Source: Lineus longissimus (taxonomy: Eukaryota; Nemertea; Pilidiophora; Heteronemertea; Lineidae). From it: DNA of 64,000 nucleotides. The notes beneath the pieces are model-generated. The model was not told the origin of the DNA, made no database searches, and saw only the letters and a program-made list of their open reading frames with translations. The translations under genes were made by a program, and so were the position numbers. Positions within the stretch are counted from its first letter, which is position 1, and the number at the start of each line of letters is the position of its first letter. Positions 21,423 to 31,500 of the stretch are shown here, piece after piece. The DNA is taken from assembly GCF_910592395.1 (NCBI RefSeq), contig NC_088319.1, positions 1,488,001-1,552,000 of the forward strand, given 5' to 3'.

Positions 21423-23628
21423 ATGGCGAGTAAGCGGACCAACACGACAGCCACTGCCCGGCTACGACAGGACTATGTTCGTATCATGAAGGATCCCGTC
21501 CCATACATCACGGCAGAACCTCTGCCATCAAATATCCTGGAGTGGCACTACGTCGTCAGTGGCCCAGAGAACTCGCCATACGAGGGTGGTCTTTACCACG
21601 GGAAGCTTGTCTTCCCCCGAGAGTTTCCTTTCAAACCTCCGAGTATCTATATGGTAACACCGAATGGAAGGTTCAAATGTAACACTCGGTAAGACAGACT
21701 GCTTAGAGAAGTCCGTGCATTCTCACAGTACTGAAATTGACAAAAGAAAACAACCAGAATGATGATGGTTTGCCAAAGAAGAATTCGGGGGTCATAGATA
21801 ATAGTAATATTATAATGAGCTATCCATACATGTTGGCATTGTTGCACTAAATCCGTTTCCGTTTCAATCTCTCGAAGCCATTCATAATCATATCTACATG
21901 GTTATCTTTTGTTTCGCGTGAGAAGCAAAATTGGTCTCAGCAAAAATACTAATGATACAGTTAACTCTGCATGATAGCAAGAGGACCAGAGGTTTCAACA
22001 AACTGTTTTTCTATTGTTACAGGCTCTGTCTCTCGATCAGTGATTTCCACCCAGATACCTGGAACCCGGCCTGGTCCGTGTCAACCATCCTCACTGGTTT
22101 ACTCAGCTTCATGGTATGTAAAGACTTGGTCAGTGGGAAAAATCGGCCGAACGTTGGTGGGTGTTGCCTGAAATTGCAGCCCACCACAGCCATAACTGCA
22201 CCTGTATCTACAACTGCTATAGAAGTCTTGATCAATTTCTAATTCCTTTTCAGCTTGAAAAAAGTCCCACTCTAGGAAGTATCGAGACGTCTGATTATAC
22301 AGTAAGTATTAAAATATTTGCAAAAATATAAGTCATCTGTAACTTGTATAGCACCAAGGCCAGCAGACTTAACTCGGCCCAATATTATTATACAGAGGCA
22401 TAAATTATGTAACACATTTTGCTCCTTTCAGAAAAGACAATTGGCAACCCAAAGTCTGGAATACAACTTGAGAAATAAAACATTCTATGAACTATTCCCA
22501 ACCATAGTGGAGGTGAGTGATAGCAAAATATCAATTGATGTCTGTTATCGTGGAATTTTCGAAGTCTTTAAAATGAGGCCAGACATTTTCTTCTTCTTGT
22601 TCTTCAGCTCTGCATTTTGAGTAGTAATTAACTGGGAGCAATGCTACAAAGCGTTATTCGCGTACCGCTATGGTAAATTGCCAGTTTGGGGTACTGGCCG
22701 AGTGACTCTGACTTCTACATTTTGCAGTGCCCCATTTTCATTGCATAAAATAGTAATAAATATTTTTGATATTTTTGACGTGGCAATGCGATGAGATGCG
22801 ACCAGCTTAATTGGCTTGTGTGACCGTTGTGAAGGCTCAAAAGTCTTCGCTTGATCTCTTAAACCGTGTGAGGTGTTGGAACTGACGTCAAGACGCAGTG
22901 GTTGACGTGATGCTGGCCCCATTTATGACGTCATGGCTTTGAGACGGACATGACGTCATGCTCCTAGGGAGCATGGCGGCAAAGTTGCGCGGAATGGCGG
23001 GGAGGCGCGCCATGTGGGTTATGCCAGGGGTGGTGTGAACGGTTTCGCAGGAGTTGCTCATCAGACACTTATAAAGGCGATATTGATCAAGATGGGTTGG
23101 CCCTGCAGAGGCCTGTTCTTTTAAAATAGTAATAAATAGTACATGTATTGCCGGCTTCCCCGCAGTAGCTATTTGCTGCTTTTAAGCAGTAGCAAGTGTG
23201 ATTTCGAGATGTTTTTGTGTGGGACAGTTGGCTGCAGCTCATCGACTCATCCTTGTTGAAGCTTGGCTTGGCCAGGATGCATTTGTCAGCTCACACTGCA
23301 ACGGAACCAGTCTTCACTACCAAAAATGTTGGTGTGGTAAGGATAACAGTCTTGAAAAACGTCCAGTATAACTTTCAATTGCTCTGATCACTCATTTCAG
23401 GATATTAAAAAAGTTCTGGCGCAGCGGAAAGCAGAATTAGTTGCTGCTGTCGGAAGGAACAGTCAAGCGGGATTGAACCGGAATACCAATGGATCCAGCC
23501 AGATTCAGGAGGGGATTCCACAACCCCAGGGCTTCATGGCCAGCACGTTAACAAACATCATTGTGATCGCGGGCTTTGCGGCATTCGCTTGGTCTGTCAA
23601 GTATGTTTTGAAAAGTATAGTTGAATGA
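21423..23628 (+). CDS. UBE2J2: Ubiquitin-conjugating enzyme E2 J2 (five coding exons)
   Basis: UBE2J2 (Ubc6 family) is a tail-anchored ER E2 enzyme that passes ubiquitin to substrates in ER-associated degradation. Coding exons are 21423-21688, 22023-22113, 22254-22301, 22432-22512 and 23401-23628. All have AG/GT borders and compatible phases and give 237 residues (human about 259). What is seen: the UBC fold with [48 protein letters not shown] and GRFKCNTR; the catalytic Cys in [16 protein letters not shown] (about C91); [19 protein letters not shown]; a low-complexity linker; and a C-terminal membrane anchor ([18 protein letters not shown]) just before the stop. The catalytic Cys is encoded at the start of exon 2. 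The ATG follows directly on an acceptor, which implies an upstream non-coding exon. The linker is shorter than in vertebrates. Confidence 0.96.
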
Positions 23629-25789
23629 GGTAGGACCCGGGAGTGAGAAATGGACTAGACTGAAATTGAGTGATATATTGACTGGACTAATGTCGGGCGA
23701 AATATAACCTGGCCTACAGTGGGGGGGTAATATAAACTTGGCTTTAGTCGATTGATACAGAGTGAACGATAGTCGAGTGATTACAGACCAAACGATAGTC
23801 TAATCTGATACAGACTGGACTAATGTGTGGATTTTATATAAATTTATTTGTTATTAAAAGTCTCTAAGAATATCTTTGGTGCAAAGTAGGCTATATGCAT
23901 GTGGGGAAGGTTTGTGTTCTTATCTAGCTTGGACTAATGTGGAAGTAGCGTGGTCTTATTATTCTGAACAGATCGCGAAACATTGTTATTATATTCCGTG
24001 CCTGTTCTCTTGGGGAGTAACTTGCTTTTACTGCGGTGTATTGGTTTTTCTCTAAGGAGGGTACAGGCTGGGTTCGAGACAGAAATTGATGCCTGCCTTT
24101 GCCACTTGGCAGGCATGGAAGTTGCAATGACGTAGACCTTCCTTCTCATAACAGTACGGCCACATTTAACTTTTACATGATTTATCTTAAGTTGTATAGG
24201 CAATGCTGTACTTTAAAAACAAGATAACGGCCGCAAAGAGATTTCATATTCTCAATGAAAAATAATGAAAAAAATTCTTTTTGAAAATATTTTGAAGGGG
24301 TTGGGATTTCATTTTGCTTGTATTCTCACCGTGTTTTCTAAATGGGGCGTTATTGGCCCAATAACCTCAGTTTGTATGGTTGGCTTTTTTCTGTCTGTAT
24401 ATCAAAATACTGCGGGGTTATTGTCTGGGTCTATGGCTGTTTGGGTGGAGGGGGCATATAGCTGGAGATCCATGGAGCTGTAAAGGGGCCAGATGACAAT
24501 CCACTTTCAAATTAAATTAGGAGGGGGGTCTTGGAACTTTGGGAACTCAAAAAATGGCTCGTCTCCATTGATCATGTAAAGGGGGGGGGCTTAGATATGA
24601 TTGTTAGATATATCTGCCAAACTTCTTTGAGTCACGGTCAGCCTTTGTTATAAACAACTTCATGTCTGTCAAAATTTCTGTGTTTAAGTTTTCTGTATTA
24701 GATTAAGCGACATCTAATGTTATACTCGGCGAAGTTTGACCACGCCAGTACTTTGTGTGAGAATCTGGGAAGAGGGGTTAACACAGGGGAGTAAACATGA
24801 AACATGGACTCCAGTCATTCGTTCAAAAAGGGACAAACTACTTTCAAACCTCAACATGACCCCAGTTTCGGCCATACCCTTGTTGACAAACTGATTCTTG
24901 CCTCCAGGTAAACATTCAATCTAATGTCCATGCTTGCTGGTATGGACTCCATGTCTCTCATTGCCTGGATACTAGTATGGGCCAGGCCCAGGTCAATTTC
25001 AAACAGGTATTGTGTCCAGGTAGGAAGTGAAATTCAACCATGCCACGCAATGTACATGTAATTACACTTCTACCTGAGGAGGAGTCTTTGTTTGTAAACA
25101 ATGGTATGCTCGAGACTGGCAGGTTGAAGTTGTGAACTACATAATCATCTATGACACTCTGCCCTTGTACATATTTAGGGATTCTGTGTACAGAGAAATA
25201 TGAAAGATAATCCCATTTCAATTATGCTGAATATTGTATATTTTTAAATGCAAGTAAATAAACACGTTCAGTTGTTATGTTAAGTGTTAGTTACTTTCTT
25301 TGTCGGCCTGAACTACTCAGTGATATAACGAATCAATGGTTATGTGTTGCAGTCATAATATCATATATACATCATATCAGGGTTGGTGCGCCCCTTGGCA
25401 TTTTTGCCATTTGAAATGCTGTACATGAGTGGCGAATGGCTAAAGATTTTGCAAACTCAATTTGAATTGCCATGATTTGGCGAGAGAGTAATAGTGTTGT
25501 GCGAAAATTGATCAAAGTCTATCAAAATCAACTTCAACACCAAATGCACCAAGGAACGATCGTTAGTCAGTCAAACTTTATCATATTTGCGGGCGGCCGC
25601 GCTATCACACGTGGTTGCTATCGTCTGCATTGTAGTTCTACCCGTTGCCGCTAGTTATTTTTGTGGCGCTGCTGGTCGCCATACGCATACATTATCGGCT
25701 AGTTTCGCGCTCACCTCGTTGCCATGGAGTCTCCGGTCACGGGTTCCTCGAATCGTTCGTTGATTTGCGCAATTGCTAGTCTCAGTACT

Positions 25790-25905
25790 GGCGGGCCGCG
25801 AATTTTTTTCCTGAACCTTTCGGGCAATACAGTGTACATTTGTACACAGGTTCTCAGCCAATCAGAATCCGATAAATCTGTGTCGTCATTGGGGCGTCAT
25901 CATGA
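25790..25905 (+). mobile_element. SINE-like repeat, 5' part only
   Basis: The segment gggccgcgaatttttttc..tgtacatttgtacacagg...cagccaatcagaatccgataaat matches the start of the full copies at 26390-26660, 27915-28130 and 43082-43342. It stops before the tRNA-like region. Confidence 0.6.
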
Positions 25906-26389
25906 AACCGCTTAGTAGAACTTGCCATTATTTCAATAGATATTTCTGTAAAATGATGCTTCAATAACGCTGTTCTCAGATCTCCAGCTGTTCTTTCTTG
26001 TGACATGCCTGATGATATTCCTGGTGATGAAATATATGTATTAGTAATGTAGTTTATTTCTGGTGTGTTCACTGCTGCAATAATTCAAATCCTAAAAATC
26101 TTTGCTTGTATTGTTTTGTGCTTGTTACTCAAATTTGAAGCATACAATATCAAAATATACTGGAGGAAGACCATACACACGAGGCAGTATCGAAAGACAA
26201 GTCTCATTGCAGAGAAACATATTCATACTGGAGGAAGACCATTCACATGAGACAAGTCTCATTGTATATTCATACTAAATATGATATCTGAAGGACTATC
26301 CCTTGGATCTTGGAGATGGGCTATTGTTATTGTCCTTTCTGTAGGTATGTTGCAGGCAGCATAACTCAAATATCTAAAATCTAAATAAC

Positions 26390-26660
26390 AAGGGAAAAGA
26401 AAAAACGCATTATAAAAATGAAATATTAAGAAAAAAAAGAAAAAGAATAATGTTGTCCACAACCGAATTGGAACTCGCGACCTTTGGATCGAACATTGTA
26501 TTCTGCCATTTCTGACGAGCGCTCTACCAACTGCTCTAAAGTTTCTAAGACTTCTGACGTCATGTATTTGTCGAAATCTGATTGGTTGAAAGTCCCTGTA
26601 CAAATGTACACTATAGTGCCCCAAAGGTTCATGAGAAAAAAATTCGCGTCCGGGCATATT
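26390..26660 (-). mobile_element. tRNA-derived SINE-like element, copy 1
   Basis: Read on the minus strand it has a conserved head (tgtacatttgtacagggact, ccaatcaga, tgacgtcagaag), then a tRNA-like body with an A box (tagagcagttggtagagcg) and a B box (ggtcgcgagttccaattc, slightly mutated), then an A/T-rich tail. The intervening sequence is too long for a functional tRNA. Confidence 0.8.
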
Positions 26661-27189
26661 GTATTCTGTCGGATTATGCTATAAATGGTTCTGTACTAGA
26701 TGCCATTACCGCCAATAGCCCTAGATTAAAGTGAGTGATAGAATGTTTGGTTCCGGACATTCTATCCCCGGCTGTAGAAATTCCCAGAAAAAGTTATAAA
26801 TTCTACTCTTATAATTTATTGTTCATAAAGATATTAAAAACGAGATCGTGGTATTTGTCATCCTCTTCTTCTCGGTGACCCTTGACGTCGCCAATTTGAT
26901 TGGCCCATCATAAACTTATGGAACGACACTTTATTAGACGGCGTTCCGTCCTCTCAATAGATAGGAATCCGCGGCGCCGAGTACATGGGCAGTGTCTAAA
27001 ATCACATACAACAGACCCACATACCCACATGCCAATTTTTTCCTGGTGGCAATCCAATGACGGTTGTAGCTTTTTCTTCACAACTTGAAATATCGACAAA
27101 TTTCACCTTCAACTAAAGCGGAAGACTTCCCTTTTACAGTACGCCCTCTAAGATTCAAATATCACCATATCCCCCTTTATATCGACAGA

Positions 27190-27870
27190 TATTCCCATTT
27201 GGCAGTGTACCTCCTGTTTCACCAGCAATAGGTTGTGAGAGACTGAGGACAACGTCAAGAAAGACAGGGGACCAAATTTTATCAGTGGACTATTTCACCT
27301 GCTACACCAGACAACGGTTGTGATCGACCAAGGACAGTACCTCCTGCTTTACCAGCCAGGTTGTGAGAGATGGGGCAACATCGTAAAGGACAAGGGACCA
27401 TTCTGTAGAAATGAGTGGGCTATTTCACCTGTAACACTTGACACAGTTTGTAAAGGCTCCTGTTTCAGCTGCTGTTGTGAGAGACGGGGACCACCAGGTT
27501 GTAAAAGACATTTGGTCAAGTTTTGAACGATGGGGGTACTCCTCCTGCTACACCAGCCACGACCTGTGAAAGTCAGGGGACCACGGTGTGAAAATCAGCT
27601 GTTATACCTCCTACCAACTGCTGTGAAAGACCAGGGGCTACTCAGATACCTCCTGGTCACCAAGCTGCGAACGGTGGGAGACCTAGTTGTGGGAGACAGG
27701 ACATTTCAGTTGTGCGAGACAGGCGACAAGATTGTGAAAGACAGAGGATTATCCCTCCTGCTACACCATCAACAAGTTGTGAACGACAGAGGCGGGACAG
27801 AGGACGATGCGACTTACAACAACAGCCACAATGGAATTCAATACCAGGAGAACTTAGTTCTCCTGTAACA
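27190..27870. repeat. Degenerate tandem repeat (ctcctgctacaccag...gttgtgagagac)
   Basis: The phrases 'acctcctg(c/t)t..accagc', 'ggttgtgagaga', 'aggggacca' and 'tatttcacctg' recur irregularly. The unit has diverged beyond a clean period. Open frames here are by-products of the repeat and lack gene features. Confidence 0.55.
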
Positions 27871-27914
27871 CCGGCAGGTTGGGAACCTGTCATTCCTGAC
27901 TTGCGGCTAAGCGG

Positions 27915-28130
27915 CTTGCGAATTTTTTTACATTTTACATTTGTACAGGGACTTTCAGCCAATCAGATTTAAACAAATACATGACGTCGGACGTCTTAGA
28001 AACATTAGCGCAGTTGGTAGAGCGCTCGTCAGAAATGACAGAATAATATGATGTTCGATCCAAAGGTCGCGAGTTCGAATCCGGTTGTGGACAACATTAT
28101 TCTTTTTCTTTTTACTATATATTTTATTTC
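27915..28130 (+). mobile_element. tRNA-derived SINE-like element, copy 2
   Basis: It has the head tgtacagggactttcagcca, then atgacgtcggacgtcttag, A-box-like ttagcgcagttggtagagcg, B-box-like gagttcgaatcc, then an AT-rich tail (attattctttttcttttt). The A and B boxes are RNA polymerase III promoter elements typical of tRNA-derived SINEs. Confidence 0.8.
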
Positions 28131-28549
28131 AACAACTTCTGATCATTTGGCCAACCCTTGCAATGCCATTGTGATTCGCCAAACAAAGGATTAAAAAGTC
28201 GAAGTCCCCACCAGAAAGCAATCTGCCAAGACACTGTCGCCATCTAAAAGCAATTATTGAAACTAAATGTTCTGAAGTTGTAGTGTGTCAATCTAGCAAT
28301 AGATGGCTCTAGATTACTTCCTTATTTTTCTGAAAATTACAAGGTATAAAAATGCCATATTTCTACTCTGACAGGCTACAATAATCGCAATGTTATTGTT
28401 TACATACTAGTTCTAGTTTACTGCTCGCGCCGGCCAAGATTTTGTCGAAATCAAAATTTGTTTTCTGTAAGAATATTGGTTTTTCTTCCTCCATTCATTT
28501 CACTTTCAATTTCTGTTTGGTAGGCTTGGCCTAACATGATCATTTGGTG

Positions 28550-31500
28550 ATGGATACCGACCAGCGGAATATTCTCAAGGTGTTCCGGCCCAAGTTCGTA
28601 CGAGACGTCGACCAGATTGATGATTTGATCGATAATTTGGAAGCCAACAGTGTATTGGCCGATTCCACCATCGAGTCTATCAAGGTAACAATATATGAAA
28701 AGTGGACTTTGATAATCCCTGTAGGGGGCAGTGTCAGTGAGTCAAGTACCTTCCATGCGGGCCCCTCGTACGGTGCGAACAGCATAATGACAGTGCCAAC
28801 AGCTGATGACGTCAGACACTAACGAGCTAATTAACACAGCCATCCTTTATTGACAGAATCAGCTGTACACAATATTTTAACATACAGTTAATAGTAGAAC
28901 CTCTCTATTAAGGACACCCTTGGGACGGACAAATGCTATCGTTAGAGAGGTGTCCTGATTAGAGAGGTCAAATTGAATAGAAACAACAAACTTGGGACTA
29001 AAACTAGTGTCCTTAATAGAGAGGTTGTTCTTAATAATAATAGCGAGATGTCCGCTAAGAGAGGTTCCTCTGTATTTGTCATTTGCAGGACACAAATGGG
29101 CGACAAGAAAAAGCCAGAAAAATTCTCGATCATCTTGTACGTCGGCCTTCCCCGGACTTCGATAAATTCTACCAGTGTTTGATTTTAAGTGACAATGCCG
29201 ATCTTGCCGATAAACTAAAGCCGGAGTGTGCGCCATGCAAACGAATCCCTAAGAAGTCGTCGGCGCCCTCTGCATCCAAACTACCGTATCCGATTCAGCA
29301 TGTCGATGAACATGACAAGGGCGGAAGCGTTCGGCTGAAGTTTGGCGAGATGCCATCACAAGCAGCTGAAGAGAGCTTGATCGAGGAGGATGAGTTACCT
29401 GAAAGTATGTTACATCGAAGATCTGATGCAGATTTTCATCCTGATTTCAATAGCATTCCGCGAAGTTACTATTTATAGCTCACAAGGTCATTTGCATAAG
29501 ATATTGATGACGTTTTAGTCACGTGACAGTCGGTCATCGACACTTATTTTTACGCATTTGAGCTTATTTCCAAGTCAATTGTCTTTGACCCTGCATTGTT
29601 CTTAGCATGAATGATACCATAGAGTCAGAGAGAAAAATATTAAGAACAATTATGTAGTATTTTCAACACTCGGACATGTGCCAGGTTGAATCTAACTGCC
29701 CTAGTTAGAAAGCCTGAATCCTTTACGAAACGGCATGTTTGTCCGACATTGCCTGTAATTCAGCGATGGGGAAATAGAGGGCAGCAGCTGCAGTGACGTC
29801 ATCTTCGCGGAATGCTATTTACTATCTTATAAACTATGATTTGGTGCCTTGCAACTCAGTCAAGCTTTGATTTTGAATACCAGTGTAGTATGGGTCCAAG
29901 GAATTTGCAAATTATCATACCCCGCCCCCCAATAAAATCACCAGTTGGTGAAATCAAAATATCAGTCGTCAGTTCTGAGATATCACATAAAGGCATTCAA
30001 TGGCTAGGCATTTGGGATGTTGCCCCCCCCCTCCAAATGTCGTGCACTTTGCCAATAAACTTAAGGACTGCCAAAACCATCGACAGTTTTAGGAGTTTAC
30101 TAAAGTTCCTTTTCTATCAGTGACAATTCTTCAGTGTTAGAAATTTCAAGTGTGACTCTGACTTTGGGACGCTCTAAAGGTCATGTCATTCATTTCCAAG
30201 TCAAACAAAATTCTATTGATTATTATTGTCATTCCTTGTTCTAGCAGTAACATACATGGCATGGTAAGATATTTCACTGAATAACATTGTTTTTCAGAGT
30301 GGCCTGATCCAAACCGATCCATTCTCGACCTCGTCATAAAAAAAGTAGAGGCTGCCAACATGAAGACTCTGTTCGCTCATCAAAAGTCAACAGAGGTAAG
30401 TAACAAACAATCAAAAGTCAACAGAGGTAAGTAACAAACAATCAAAAGTCAACAGAGGTAAGTAACAAACAATCAAAAGTCAACAGAGGTAAGTAACAAA
30501 CAATCAAAAGTCAACAGAGGTAAGTAACAAACAATCAAAAGTCAACAGAGGTAAGTAACAAACAATCAAAAGTCAACAGAGGTAAGTAACAAACAATCAA
30601 AAGTCAACAGAGGTAAGTAACAAACAATCAAAAGTCAACAGAGGTAAGTAACAAACAATCAAAAGTCAACAGAGGTAAGGAACAAACAATCAAAAGTCAA
30701 CAGAGGTAAGTAACAAACAATCAAAAGTCAACAGAGGTAAGTAACAAACAATCAAAAGTCAACAGAGGTTAGTAACACACAATCAAAAGTCAACAGAGGT
30801 AAGTAACAAACAATCAAAAGTCAACAGAGGTAAGTAACAAACAATCAAAAGTCAACAGAGGTAAGTAACAAACAATCAAAAGTCAACAGAGGTAAGTAAC
30901 AAACAATCAAAAGTCAACAGAGGTAAGTAACAAATAATCAAAAGTCAACAGAGGTAAGTAACAAACAATCAAAAGTCAACAGAGGTAAGTAACAAACAAT
31001 CAAAAGTCAACAGAGGTAAGTAACAAACAATCAAAAGTCAACAGAGGTAAGTAACAAACAATCAAAAGTCAACAGAGGTAAGTAACAAACAATCAAAAGT
31101 CAACAGAGGTAAGTAACAAACAATCAAAAGTCAACAGAGGTAAGTAACAAACAATCAAAAGTCAACAGAGGTAAGTAACAAACAATCAAAAGTCAACAGA
31201 GGTAAGTAACAAACATTCAAAAGTCAACAGAGGTTAGTAACACACAATCAAAAGTCAACAGAGGTAAGTAACAAACAATCAAAAGTCAACAGAGGTAAGT
31301 AACAAACAATCAAAAGTCAACAGAGGTAAGTAACAAACAATCAAAAGTCAACAGAGGTAAGTAACAAACAATCAAAAGTCAACAGAGGTAAGTAACAAAC
31401 AATCAAAAGTCAACAGAGGTAAGTAACAAACAATCAAAAGTCAACAGAGGTTAGTAACACACAATCAAAAGTCAACAGAGGTAAGTAACACACAATCAAA

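Larger units (their letters stand above)
23629..28549. other. Intergenic stretch with SINE-like and decayed tandem repeats
   Basis: It includes the UBE2J2 3' UTR (a possible AATAAA at 25257-25262 is far downstream), SINE-like copies (25790-25905, 26390-26660, 27915-28130) and a degenerate tandem region at about 27190-27870. No other gene is supported. Confidence 0.5.

Noticed and set aside
28010-28090. tRNA gene on the plus strand
   Set aside because: A and B boxes are present, but the interval between them is too long for a normal tRNA and the same sequence recurs with a shared head and tail, so it is called a SINE-like element.
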